The position numbers and the translations under genes were made by a program. From assembly GCA_030062745.1 (NCBI GenBank), contig CP099849.1, positions 23,982,144 through 24,046,143 of the forward strand: 64,000 bases of DNA, read 5' to 3'. The number at the start of each line of letters is the position of its first letter. Within the stretch, counting starts at the first letter, position 1. Below the pieces are notes generated by a model, which did no database searches, was not told the DNA's origin, and worked only from the letters and a program-made list of their open reading frames with translations. Below, piece by piece: positions 10,954-53,629 of this stretch. The DNA is from Capitulum mitella. Lineage: Eukaryota > Arthropoda > Thecostraca > Pollicipedomorpha > Pollicipedidae.

Positions 10954-13900
10954 CTGCAGAAACGCAGATTGCCTGATGTAAACACTGCCCATATTATCCA
11001 TATTTGAAGCCTGCTTGGCCACAGTGAAGGAAGAAGCGTACCGCGTCGCAATGAGGATAGCATCCGTTTTTGTATTATTATAATGCTAACAATGTTGTTA
11101 ATGATGGATTATGTCCTCATAATGAGACGAAGTACGCAACAAATGCACAACAAATGTCAGCAAACCACGCTGAAACGCTAGACCCAAACAGAACTTAACA
11201 AGGTCCGCATGTTCCAAATCAGACCTTAACTGTACGGGCATCGAAAAAATGTCACCACGTAGTCTACAAAAATTTCGTTTTAACAAAGCCAGAAAACGGC
11301 GCTGTTATAACGTAGTGGCTTCAAGACTGGGCGCATTCAGTTCAGAGTACATCAACCTCGGAACAAAGAATACGTCCACTCACGACTGGTGACGTCATTA
11401 GAGTGTAGGCACAGTTTCCTGGTCAGTGCATCCCATTCTGAGCCCGGGAATCCCTGTCTGGACTCTGAACGGTTATCACGATTCCGAACTCGCCAACGAC
11501 AGGCGTGACAGCCTACGCTATCTAATGCCCCTGACGGCGAAAAAATGCTACAAAAATCCTCAGGCCAGAGGAATCTCAAGCAGCCTCGAGGAGACCAGTC
11601 TCAAGGAATCCCCATGACCACAAACGAGACGGCGGCTGCACGGCGGTCTCTGCTGGTCTATCGGATAACCCACCAGCCGTCCGGTGACGGTCAGGGGCAG
11701 GACGGCGTCCCCGTCTGCGTTCAGACGGGCGAACGACGCCAGCCGCTCCATCCAGGGCCAGATCATCAGGTCCAGCAAACCCGGCCGGCCGCCGTGGAAG
11801 AAGGGCGTGCCGCGCCGCATCAGCTCCAGCTCGAACGGCTGCCGGCCGGCGGAAAATCGGCACGGAGGTGGAGACAGCCGGGGAGACGACCTGACACCCA
11901 GCCGCGGCCGCAGAGACGACCTGACACTGAGCTGCGGTCAGATAGATGAGCTGATACCCAGGCCGCGGCGGGACAGACGACCTGATACTGAGCCGCGACC
12001 GGACAGACGACCAGACACCGAGCCGCGACCGGACAGACGCGGCTGACAGACAGACACCGGGTCACCGCCGGACAGACGATCTGACACTGAGCCGCGACCG
12101 GACAGACGACCTGACACTGGGTAACGGCCGGACAAAGGACCTGACACTCCGCCACGGCCGGACAAACGACCTGACACAGAGCCGCGACCCTGAGCCGCGA
12201 CCGGCCACACGACCTGACACAGAGCCGCGACCCTGAGCCGCGACCGGCCACACGACCTGACACAGAGCCGCGACCCTGAGCCGCGACCGGACACACGACC
12301 TGACATTGAGCGTGACCCTGAGCCGGACACGAACAAGAGGGACCCTGACACGACCGGACGCCACGACCGGACCACGCGACCGACACACGACCTGACACAG
12401 AGCTGCGACCCTGAGCCGCGACCGGCCACACGACCTGACATTCCGCCATGGCCGGAGAGACGATCTGACAAATCTCTAAGAACACCAGAAGGCAGACAAT
12501 TTCTAAAAAATGATGTGTTAATGTAGAACTCAACATAACCCCTGAAGATGAACTGGATCCGAAATTTTTTAGCCCATATCACGACATATTTTTTGCATAA
12601 CAATAGCCTCTCCTGGAATAAAAAGGGTTCTTTTCTTTCATAATCATGCTCATATTACCAGACGTTACGATTTTCCCCTGACCATAAAAATCCGTTTAAA
12701 GCTTTGTGATGGAAAATCCTCTCGATGACAGCGTGTCAGGCAATGACGACATGCGGTTGAAACCACAGCCATCATGCCTTCTCTATACAGCCGGTTGCAC
12801 GTGATCGCCTCAAAAAGGATGATGTAATGATGTAAGGATGTTGATGGCTCATCGCAAGGTAAATAGCTACGATTTAAATCGCTAACAAGACATCTGAATG
12901 CCACAAAACGCTTGTGCATTTTAGAACACGCACAGCTAGCAAAAAGTGGAACAGCTAGCCCCCAAACTGACCAGCAGACAATACTGCCTCCCGAAAGTTT
13001 TACCTGTATTTTGCTGTCAAAGCTTTCGCCCAACTCTTTCGTTTTCTCAACGTCGCCGGCATAACGGTACATCCGATGTAAGACGATGATGCACTGAAAC
13101 AGACCATTACGATTATGTTTAGCATCAACAGAAATACGATGGACGCAAGACATGAAGCCTGCAATAAAAATGCATACACAACGTGGTACGTCGTTCCTAA
13201 TGACATGCAAACGTTGAAACCATTCCGAAACTCACCCCATTGAAGAGCTCTATGAAGTATCTGTCCCGGGCCTTCTGCCACGGGTCGGCCGGGTAGAGGG
13301 CCGGCTCCGGGTGCAGCTCCTCCAGCAGATCGCAGGTCACCAGGCTCTCTGGCACCAGCTTGTCGTCCAGCTCCAGGGCCGGCACCTTGGCCGTCTCGTA
13401 CTTGGCCAGGAACCAATCCGGTTTCTGCTTCAGGTTGACGTTGACGACCTCGTGCCTGTGGTGGATTGAAGGCAGGGTGAGGTAAACGGTAGAATGGCGT
13501 ATTCAGGGTTCTGGAGACATAACTACAGCCCTTTCGTTGTCCGAAATACCGGTCAAATGTAGTAAAGAAATAATGTTAGTTGGCATACAAGTGATCGATC
13601 ACTACCCCATTATCAATGGTTAGCAGGCATCAAACAGCAAGGTAAGCCCAAAAGAGGCGAAATAAAAACCACATTTCAAGACAGATGGAGGTGATTCTGC
13701 TTGCCAAGTCTGCCGAGTGTTTGCCAAGTACTGTCCACCATAGCTGGACAGTGCAACCAGCATTTTAGATGGGTGGTAAATGTTCTGCAAAAATGGTCCT
13801 CACACTGGGCGTCAGTTTCAGCCCAACACAGTGGAACTTAACAGCATTCTCCAGGGTTCCACTTCAAGACGGGGGACAGTGATACGTACGGGACATCTTT

Positions 13901-14422
13901 GGCGGCCAGCACCAGGCGGGTCCTCTCAGCGTACGGACAAAACTTCATCGAGTACAGCCGCAGCGTTCCCGGCTTCAACGGCGGGCACTCAGAACCTGGA
14001 ATTAACGCACACCACCATAAATACAATGGCTGGCATCCGGAGCCTGCAATAAGCATGAGGCACGGTGGTGGCATCTGCAGACTCTTCAGAGCTGCCATCA
14101 CACAGGAATCGCCCGACGTTGGCTAGCAGTTTTACCGTGGCCATACACAACACCATGAAGCCCATGATACAGAGGAATGGCTCAAAACTCCATGATGCTC
14201 AGTGATGCACAATGCTTACAGAAGTGCGATTTCTTGAGATGTGTAATGGATTACTGACAAAAAACAAACATCTGGTTCCTTTCTCATCATATGATAATAT
14301 GCCACCTTCATGTTGAAAACCTGAATTACATATTTAACATGCATTGCCTTCCACATCTCAGTCCACATTTACCAGTCTTGACAACACTAACCTGGACCCA
14401 TGTGCTTTGTCTCACTAATCAT
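10825..14422 (-). CDS. GSTO: Omega-class glutathione S-transferase, copy B
   Basis: This is the tandem paralogue of the gene at 2974-9404, with an identical six-exon structure and phases: 14392-14422, 13890-13995, 13236-13455, 13004-13093, 11674-11838, 10825-10953. The total is 741 bp, 246 aa. The predicted catalytic Cys30 lies in [10 protein letters not shown], followed by VPALE, PESLVTC and [11 protein letters not shown], and the C-terminus is DYDMEGV. All splice sites are GT-AG (donor of exon 1 is GTTAGT). No disabling change was seen, so it is probably functional. Exons 2-3 are almost identical to copy A, whereas exons 4 and 6 are strongly diverged, pointing to gene conversion or a different selective history of the substrate-binding half. 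Exon 1 lies in an AT-rich segment, so the promoter differs from that of copy A. Confidence 0.93.
11674..11838 (-). CDS. GSTO: GSTO-B exon 5
   Basis: Fifty-five codons in phase 0/0. It encodes [16 protein letters not shown] and [12 protein letters not shown], then diverges from copy A into [15 protein letters not shown] before donor GTGGGT. The minisatellite at 11866-12470 begins 28 bp upstream of its acceptor. Confidence 0.93.
11866..12470. repeat. Minisatellite in GSTO-B intron 4
   Basis: Many degenerate units, roughly 30-36 bp, are built from GACCTGACACTGAGCCGCGA and CCGGACAGAC. They fill most of the distal half of the intron between exons 4 and 5. Copy A has no equivalent array in the same intron. 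Confidence 0.85.
13004..13093 (-). CDS. GSTO: GSTO-B exon 4
   Basis: Thirty codons in phase 0/0 with acceptor CTGTTTCAG and donor GTAAAA. It encodes [15 protein letters not shown] and [11 protein letters not shown]. About 12 of 30 residues match copy A. Confidence 0.88.
13236..13455 (-). CDS. GSTO: GSTO-B exon 3
   Basis: The exon is 220 bp with acceptor CCACAG and donor GTGAGT. It encodes [24 protein letters not shown] and PESLVTC. Only three residues differ from copy A across 73 codons. Confidence 0.95.
13890..13995 (-). CDS. GSTO: GSTO-B exon 2, catalytic cysteine
   Basis: The exon is 106 bp with acceptor TTCCAG and donor GTACGT, encoding [17 protein letters not shown]. Upstream in the intron is one diverged extra copy of the acceptor-boundary repeat that is expanded in copy A. 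Confidence 0.95.
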
Positions 14423-16089
14423 GCTCACCATCCTATTGCAGCTGGTCCTGACAACAGCCTAAGGAAAAACAAACAAAGTCTATCAGAAGTCTAGTGATTA
14501 TCAAGCATAGTCAAAAATGCTGTCAGTACAGTAATTCAAGATAAAACATCCTGAACAACATGATGTTGAGATTTTGTGTACTAAGCATCTATTCTTGGCA
14601 TCAGTGAGTCAGAAGAATAGATCAGGAACTATACAGAAACCTCACTGAAAATATATACAAGAAAACTCAAGTTTACAAGTCTTGGCCTATACTCAAGTTC
14701 ACACCAAATCAAGTTATGTAAAAACAGGAGGCATTCCAGGATTTTGGAACAGTAAGGGCATGCTGCAAAAAAAGATGCAAAGGTCCTTTTGTAGCCTCTA
14801 TAAAGAGTACTATTTGTTATTTATCAAAAACACAATGAAGAGTAAACATCTGTGAATACTTCTGAAGAGTGGTGCAGGATTGCAAAATAAGTTGAAGAGA
14901 GCTCAACCCTGAGGTCAATCAGCCTGGTTACCCCCAAGTACTGAGTTTTGTCCACATTTAGGCCACTTTGTTTTTGCTTTTGGATCTGTCTGAACTCAGT
15001 GTGATGCTGATGACAAGAAGTAAATATTTTCCATTGGTGATTTTTTTTGCAAGCCAATGCTGGCAGCATGGTTGGTTAGTGAATGGTGAGGCAATTAAAA
15101 GGTCTGTTCTTGGAACAAGGTTCTTTGAGACCAATCTATAATCAGAAGTCTCAGGCTGTCAGCCAAAAATGGACTCAATAAATAGTCATAAAATGTGGAC
15201 TAAATTTTTGATGCTGTTAGCTCTTGCATGGTGAAATTTGTGGCCTGAGCTGGATGCCAGATACCTCAGCCAGAACGGTGTTGCACACTAACCATACCAA
15301 CCAACCTTAACAAAGAACAATGATGGTGATTGCAAGTAGTTTAAGACATACTAAAAAGGACTTGGTTGAGCAGCATGGCAAGAAAAATGTGCATTTGAAT
15401 TAAAACTAGGCCATTGCTTTCTCTGACCATCCTAAGGAAAATAGCCAAAAATGCAAACCATCAAAAAGTTCAGGGCACAAACAAACCTGCTGCTTCTTGT
15501 AGCACCAATTATTGGGCTATTACACTTTTTGTATTTTCCAGTTACATTGTCCAGATTATACCATTCATAGTCTGGCCCCTTTAATGTTAAACTTATGCAT
15601 GGCTGAAACTTTTGCAAAAGAACAGAAGTTCTAAATAGCACTAAAAATCGGTGAAACATGACTTTTGTGAACAGTTTGTTCTGCCAAGTTGGGGGTGCAT
15701 CAACAACATAATGCTAGTTGCTACAGTGATGATGATGACATACATATGATGATATACAACTAATGGTGGCATGATTAAATAATTGCATTTGCATTCCAGT
15801 TCTAGGGGAAAGCTTTCTCTATTGGGCTCAGGATGCATGTGGCATCAGATGTAGACAAGAATGGACATTAACATAATGTATTATTTTCACACAATTCTGG
15901 AAAACAAACATAGGATTACCATCTTTGGGTTTAACACCAATGAAGTGTCAAAAGGTGTCCAGTGGCACCTCTGAAAAAGGTGCTTCATGCAAATCCTCAT
16001 TCTTGTTGAATGGAGTTGTCGGGCTTTGCTGGAACCTTTGTCGGTCTGCAGTGGAACAAATAATCCCAAATATTTTCAGCAAAGTGCCC
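14290..16089. other. AT-rich segment of foreign composition, possible insertion
   Basis: The sequence abruptly becomes AT-rich with no CpG islands, unlike both flanks, and returns to GC-rich after about 16.5 kb. No ORF resembling a transposase or reverse transcriptase was seen. It contains GSTO-B exon 1 near its left edge, so the duplication breakpoint or an insertion may have replaced the original promoter. Its origin is unresolved. Confidence 0.4.
14392..14422 (-). CDS. GSTO: GSTO-B exon 1
   Basis: Ten codons plus one base, [10 protein letters not shown], with donor GTTAGT in phase 1. It was found by homology to exon 1 of copy A (ETKH.GP at the same distance from the donor). A second in-frame Met eight codons in could also serve as start. 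The surrounding DNA is AT-rich, unlike the GC-rich context of copy A. Confidence 0.82.
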
Positions 16090-16330
16090 CAATCTACTAG
16101 TTGGTTTGTTCGTGAGTTACGATGCAGAGCCTCTTGGGCTCAAGTGACCAGAGTCTTGGGTCAGTCTTGCGTCTTGTCTGGCGTTAGTCAGTCGTCTCCT
16201 CAATCTATTGTTTGTTTGTTTGTTGTGGGTTAGGACGCACAGCCTCTTGGGCTCAAGCGTCCGTGTCTTAATTCAAGTCTTGTGTCCCGTCGGGCGTCAG
16301 TCAGTCGTCTGTGTGCCTCAGTCTATTAGT
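16090..16330. repeat. Tandem pair of a dispersed repeat (CAGCCTCTTGGGCTCAAG family)
   Basis: Two units (16090-16200 and 16201-16318) are offset by about 113 bp, sharing AGCCTCTTGGGCTCAAG and GTCAGTCAGTCGTCT-type segments. A third, diverged copy occurs at about 50305-50375 (GCATAGCCTCTTGAG, then CTTGTGTCAAGTCTATTG), so this is an interspersed family. Confidence 0.8.
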
Positions 16331-17954
16331 CCAGCGCAGCGCTTGTACATTGTCTCATCTGCGCCATATATGGAGATCAGAACGGCTGACGATGGCGAAG
16401 GTCCTATATATAGACGGTGGCCACTATATTCTTCTATAGGTGTCTAAAGAGTATCCAGACATTCCTTTGTATATGGTAACGTCGAGTGGTAAGATGATTC
16501 GCAATGTAAATAACATCGCGGGAGAATTAAAATCTCATGAGCATCGTAATCTGTCACCTGTGTACCCTCGGTGATGGTGCTATGCGACGCTGCAATGATC
16601 AGATACATTAAGAACTCCACAAATCGGTCAGTGCGAGTGAGTCTCCAGGACCGAAGGACCGGAAGGTCCTGCAGATTCGAAAACGAACGTCGTGGTCCTG
16701 AGACAACGCACGTGGGTTTCGGTGGCCTCTGCCTGCGGGTAAGCTGGTCAGGTATGCATAATTTCGGTTCGAAAAAGGCGCCATCCTGAGTTCTCGTATC
16801 AAATGTTTCGTTGAACTTTCAGGCATCCCGCCATTTGAGCAAGATGCATGAAAATCGACACAGCAGGTATCTCAACACGAATGTTTCCCACGTCTGATCA
16901 CAGCCTGGGTGCAGAGATGTACATTTATTACACTGGCAACAACACGATGATCGGCGTAAACGGTCCAGTACACGTAGCGAACACAGCGCCTGTCGGAATC
17001 ACCAATGTCTTTGAAAAATAAAATTATCCACAGTTCGATTCCAGCACGAACGCCGATGGCCGCCGGGCAGGTTAACCGGCACTCATCGCCAGCGCTGGCC
17101 GACCTCGGACCGGTAAAATCGTTGTGCAGCGCAGCTCGATCGGCAAGGTCCGGAACACATGCTCACGCAGGACCATTCGTTTTCCGACCAGAGGCGCAAT
17201 GTGTGCCGTTCGTTTCGCGAAGGCATGCATGGAAGACGACCGGCAATTGAACGGTGGGAATGACGCCAGGACGCGGACACTCCACAGCATGCAACAGATA
17301 ATCCTCCCGCCCGAAAACAAGACATTATCTAAGCTAGTAAGTCACGAAGTAGGAATAAGCATTGATGAAGTCTCCAGATAAAAGCGCAAAGGAAAAGCAT
17401 CGCAAAAACCTGCAGTATCGGCAACGCTACGGTTGACTGCAAACACAAACGAAACAGGCAAGTGCCAAACGAATCCCACCGGTTCAAAGGCCGACGGGAA
17501 ATCGTGATATGTCACGAGAACACAGTGGCGTCACGAGCTCCCAGTACGGCGAACACGACACTCTCCAAATCCGATCACACTGAAGGCAGCGAGGTTGAAC
17601 TTCCGCTGTTGCCGTTTGTACTGGCGGTCAGGAGCGGGCCCGGTCCGCGCGCCGGGTCCGTCCCGGCCGGCGGGGTCTCCTGCAGCCTCCGACCCGTCGA
17701 CAGGTGTCCACCGCTCGGCGCCGGGCCCGGACTAGTTCCGGCGGCAGTCAGACGTCCGACGCCGGCCGGCCGTCCAGCCGGAGGCGGGTCCAGGTCGGAC
17801 GGCGGCGTCCGGCCGCGGCGCTCCCTCCGGACCGGGGCGCCTGCGGCCCAACAGGCCCAGTCCGCGGTCCGGCGCAGGAGGGCCACTCTCCGGCTCGGTT
17901 CGGGCGCTTTCCGCCTCGGATGGCAGGCCGAGACAGCGCGACTCGATGGAGCGT
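16331..17954 (-). other. 3' flank of PFKFB, no other gene seen
   Basis: This presumed 3' untranslated and downstream sequence follows the distal PFKFB stop at 17955. The right-hand part (17595-17950) is GC-rich with long spurious ORFs on both strands. Confidence 0.45.
16924..16929 (-). terminator. Candidate poly(A) signal for distal PFKFB 3' end
   Basis: TTTATT on the plus strand gives AATAAA on the minus strand, about 1.03 kb past the distal stop. It is a hexamer match only. Confidence 0.3.
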
Positions 17955-49091
<31,137 letters not shown>

Positions 49092-49237
49092 GCCACGCGC
49101 GAGTCTCGCCACTGCGCTGTCGCCGTCGTCCGCACGAGCCGGCACCCACAGAGCGCGCGCGCCCGCCTCCACCAGCCGCAGCCGACGAGTGGCCGCCGAG
49201 CGCCGGCCGCTGGCCGCCCCGCCATTCCCTCGGCCGG

Positions 49238-49290
49238 CCACGTGACCGGCCGCGGCCGCCGCCCGGCCGGCACACACGCCGGTCACGTGG
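49238..49290. promoter_or_regulatory. Inverted pair of extended E-boxes
   Basis: CCACGTGACCGGC (49238-49250) and GCCGGTCACGTGG (49278-49290) are exact reverse complements 27 bp apart, about 150-200 bp upstream of the long-leader ATG. GTCACGTG-type sites are bound by bHLH-zip factors of the USF/MITF/TFEB and Mondo groups. Factor identity is not determinable here. Confidence 0.5.
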
Positions 49291-49854
49291 GCGCGCTCAC
49301 GCCCACCGGGCCGCGTGCGTGACGCGCGCCCGCCCGCCGGCGCTGCAGCGTTACCGGCGCTGTCCGGACGGAGGGAGCAGGACTGGGGAAATTCCACTGG
49401 GCGCGTGACGGCCGGCAGGCAGTCGGGACGCCGGCGGGAACGTCTCTACTCGGGAAAGCCGCTCGAGACTTTCGAAAGAGATAAACGCCATTGCCCGCCA
49501 CGTGACGAAAGCAGGGCCGCGGGAATTCGCCGTGATTTACAAGCGCTCAAAGCTAAATTCCTCTCAGACGGTAGCAGTGGTTCGTCGCAAACGACAAGAA
49601 CATTTCGACACAAGTCCGGTTTCCACGCCTGCCGCACAGGACTTCGCTTGTGTGGGATGGAACCAGGTACGTAGCCGGGGGGGGGGGCATGAGGGCCATG
49701 ATCCCCCCCTGAGCCAAGCGGTCTACACTAGATACATGGGGATTTCGCATGAATACGTAATAGCGATCATATACATGTTGCAAAAACAAACATTTTGTGT
49801 TTTCCTGTGCATTAAATATGAGATAAATTGCCTAAAATTGCTGCCTTTTCTTGT

Positions 49855-49891
49855 AAATTTCGTCATATGCCTGTGGCATACGACGAAATTT
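49855..49891. other. Hairpin, 17-bp stem and 3-nt loop
   Basis: AAATTTCGTCATATGCC (49855-49871) pairs with 49875-49891 with one mismatch around TGT. It lies in an AT-rich, repeat-like stretch. Confidence 0.75.
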
Positions 49892-50102
49892 GACATTTGC
49901 CCTCTCCCCCCGAGGAAAATCCTGGCAACGTGCCTGGATGAAACCAACATTTGGAACTACGTATCCCAGATGCCTATCGCTGGTAGTTTCCACTTAAATG
50001 TAATGGCTTTTGAACTGGACAAGGGCAGAAGCGAACACAGATCTCGATGCCTCTGATCGTCAAAATCGCGCAACAGAATTTAAATGCACTGAGAAGTGTT
50101 CA

Positions 50103-50177
50103 TATGATGTAATAATCGTGAATAGTATTCCCTATTATTCTATCACGTGAAACATTACTCACTATTATTACATCATA
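50103..50177. other. Imperfect 75-bp palindrome
   Basis: Arms 50103-50129 and 50151-50177 pair over 27 bp with four mismatches. The outer 14 bp (TATGATGTAATAAT) are perfect and the loop is 21 nt. This could be a small foldback element or a hairpin transcript. Confidence 0.7.
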
Positions 50178-52636
50178 CAACTCATCGGTATTCCCTGGAA
50201 ACAGCGACGAACTAATTACTATCCAGTCATGAAGTCATTCTCCTTTATTGTAACCATGAACACCGCCACTGCTATCCTATTCTCTTCCTTTTCTGTGAGA
50301 GAAAGGATGCATAGCCTCTTGAGTTCAGGAACCCTGTCTTGTGTAGTCTTGTGTCAAGTCTATTGTCCGTCGGATTCGATTCTTCTCCTCCCAGATTGTA
50401 CTGACTCCCATTACGTCGTCCCTTACATTTTTTGTTTGTATTTTTCTGACGCAGTTACATAACCGCAGACCATACCCAGACGTCCTCTATGACGTCTGGC
50501 TGTCCTCCACCGACCAGCTGGACAAAGCGCCGCCACGCTCGCCCCGTTTACGCCAGCCGTCTGTGCGTCGCTGGCCGGCACCCCGATCTTCCGGACAGTC
50601 TCTTGCCGGACGACGGAGCCGGCGGCCTTGGCCACACCCTGGGACCGGCCGCGGCGCCTCCACCGCAGTCTCGCGCGGCGCTGGACCGGATCGTCGCCGG
50701 CCCGGGCCCGGCGACAGCCGCCCGTCGCAGCCGTCCCGGCGGAGGAGACCGGCGCAGCGGCCGCCTGGCGACGGACTCCCGCTCCCGCCCCCGCCCGGCC
50801 GCGCCGCCCTGGTAACCGAGGCCCAGTGGAAGGGCTGGGACGGCGGCGTCACGTGCTCTACGCATGCTCGGCGCCGGATGGCCAACTGGCGGGCGGCGCC
50901 AGGAGCGCTGGTACACTGCCCCGTCAGGGTAAGACCCGTCAAGCTCTGGTCACGTTCCGCTGGACACGGCGCTCCTGGATGACCGGGACGTCACGGCGGA
51001 CGGGTTGCTGTCGAAGTCTGTGACGTCACCCCCCATTCAGCGAATTCCGCGCGGCGGCCACAGCTCACAGCTTTGGTTCAGGCAGGAGCCAACGTCCAGT
51101 CCGCTGAGGCCTGCCACAGCCGGCCCGGTGCACGTGCACCATATTCCCGGCGGCGCCGGCGGCAGGGGGCGTGGCCAGGTGTGGCGCCACCCGCCGCCGG
51201 CGCCGGCCATCGCGCGCAGCCGCGATCGCCCGAAGGTCGCGCCGAACGTCTCCGATAACCATCCTCCAGACATACGCGGAAGCGCCGGGGGATGTCCCGT
51301 GGAGCGACGGTCTTCTGTTCGGCTCCGTCCCGCAGCGTCGACTGTAACAACTGCGACGAACCGCGCTCGCGTCGCTGCAGGCATGGCGTCGCCGCGGACT
51401 GGCCGAAATCCGGCCGGCGGCCGGCGCCAGACCGCCCGCGTCACGTCACGTCGCGTCACGTCACGGGGCGGCTGGGCCGTCGCTCGGCACGTAAACAGGG
51501 GGTGCGCCGGCCGGGGAGGCCCTGAGAGGCGACGCCGACCGCCACCTGTCCGGAGAGCCACGGAGGAATTAGCGGCCGGCGCCTCCTTTCACATTTTCTC
51601 CGAACTGTGACACGGCCGGCCTCGGCCCGGCTGGCTTTGTTCAGGTGCCCAAATGAGTCACGCCTCGAGCTGCACGACCTTCCTCGCCTAACGGGCCCGG
51701 CTGGAGGTGGGGCGGGCGCGAAACGTGGCAGAATGGACGGTGACTGGGTGACGCGTTCCCCTCGTTCGGAGCTGAGGCGCAGCGCGCAGTCGCAGATCCG
51801 CCGGCACCCCCGGCCTCGGAGCCAATGTCACGGCGGTACTTACCCTCGTCGGGTCAATGACACGTACACAAACTGTTTCCCATCCGGAATCATGGCACAC
51901 AGCCAAGTTGGCGCCACTTCGGATCATCAGCGCCACGTGCAGCCGCACGAACTTCAGGACGAACTTTGGCCGCAGGGAACAGGGCAAAGTTCGGCGAAGT
52001 CGAACAGGCAAGTGGGACCAGCAGGCCACAGCAAACAAGTTGCGCAGCACCGAAGCCGTCCATCTCCGGAGCGGCTAGCCGAGCTTCTTGACCTCGGGAA
52101 GCCCGTGGCTGTCCCACTGCGTCAATGCCGACATCCGACCCGGGCTCTGTAGTCAGAGAGATGGCTTCGCTATTTTGCTTATCGCATGACGCCCGGAGCC
52201 TTTTCGGCCGTGTAAACAAAGCTTACAGGGATTACTTTTTACGACTAAGGTAACACCCAAGTAAGTCATGACGAGACGTGGGTTGCTCAGAACAGCCGGC
52301 ATTAAAACAGACATGCATTGTGCATATGCCAACTGCGTGCATATGCAATGTGATAATTTCCTGAAATGTATCCTGAGCTCAGTTCGAAAACAAAACCTTA
52401 GAAATCATCAACGCCCTGCGCAAATGCAACAAAATCAACGTCACCATGGTCAGGGCTCCCAAATAATCAAAATGCCAGTTGGATGGTGACGCGTAAACAA
52501 AGATATGCCGCGCCGTCCGATCGATCGGCCGGCTGCGTACTCCGGCGATATTACGCAGAGGTCCACGGGCGCGAACCGGACGGCGGGGGCCGCGGCCGCG
52601 TCCATAAGCACCGGCCAAAGTCGACAGCCGGGGACC

Positions 52637-53160
52637 GGACAGCGAGGTCCCGAGCACCGCCCAGAACAGCGGCCGGCGTCCGCAGCCGGGGGCCGGACAG
52701 CGGGGTCCCGAGCACCGCCCAGAACAGCGGCCGGCGTCCGCAGCCGGGGGCCGGACAGCGAGGTCCCGAGCACCGCCCAGAGCAGCGGCCGGCGTCCGCA
52801 GCCGGGGGCCGGACAGCGAGGTCCCGAGCACCGCCCAGAGCAGCGGCCGGCGTCCGCAGCCGGGGGCCGGACAGCGGGGTCCCGAGCACCGCCCAGAACA
52901 GCGGCCGGCGTCCGCAGCCGGGGGCCGGACAGCGGGGTCCCGAGCACCGCCCAGAACAGCGGCCGGCGTCCGCAGCCGGGGGCCGGACAGCGAGGTCCCG
53001 AGCACCGCCCAGAGCAGCGGCCGGCGTCCGCAGCCGGGGGCCGGACAGCGAGGTCCCGAGCACCGCCCAGAGCAGCGGCCGGCGTCCGCAGCCGGGGGCC
53101 GGACAGCGGGGTCCCGAGCACCGCCCAGAACAGCGGCCGGCGTCCGCGGCCGGGGACCGG
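52637..53160. repeat. 58-bp minisatellite, nine copies, higher-order structure
   Basis: Nine head-to-tail 58-bp units (core GGTCCCGAGCACCGCCCAGA) are over 95% alike. Two linked variants alternate: type G (CAGCGGGG with AGAACAGC) and type A (CAGCGAGG with AGAGCAGC). Units 2-9 run G A A G G A A G, so a 232-bp four-unit block is duplicated. 58 is not a multiple of three, so every frame stays open and yields spurious ORFs. Confidence 0.95.
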
Positions 53161-53629
53161 CGGGCGGGACCAGAGCCTGTCCGCAGGCGAGCTCGGACCG
53201 GCCCGATAAGTGAGGCGACCGACAGGTGGCGCGACCACCTGCAGTGGCCGATGATAGGCCCGGGCGGATCCGGGCAGGGCAGGCCAGGTCAGGGCAGCAG
53301 CTGTTCCAGTCAGGCGGCCCGTCACGTGTCGTGAAGGTCGCTCGTCACGGCCCGACGGCCCGCCGGCTTAAAATGCCCCAGGGCTTAGAGAAGCGCGGGG
53401 ACGCACGGGGTTTCGGCTATACGTCGGCAAAGAATCGAGCACATGAAAAGACCCACCATTCTTGATGAACGCCGAACCGAAAACATCCACGACACCGCTG
53501 AACACACTCCCTTCGAGGTTCACGTCGGCTAATTCTGTCCATGCGCGCGGCAGGCACACGGTGCGTGGCCGGTCATAACCACAGTCAAGTCCGCTCCACA
53601 TTCAACCGGCTCAGCCTGACGACAGCCGG

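Larger units (their letters stand above)
49521..52636. other. No supported gene; repeats and GC-rich block
   Basis: 49660-50230 is AT-rich repeat-like sequence with two hairpins and a G homopolymer. 50460-51620 is very GC-rich with many overlapping ORFs on both strands and no recognisable protein. 51620-52636 is unremarkable. Confidence 0.45.

Noticed and set aside
50466..50815. Plus-strand frame reading PDVLYDVWLSSTDQLDK followed by a GC-rich tail
   Set aside because: The first 20 residues look protein-like and there are acceptor/donor-like sites, but the rest is Arg/Pro composition and no family is recognised.
52450..53334. Overlapping ORFs of 170-291 codons on both strands
   Set aside because: All are translations of the 58-bp minisatellite; being open on both strands and in several frames marks them as repeat artefacts.
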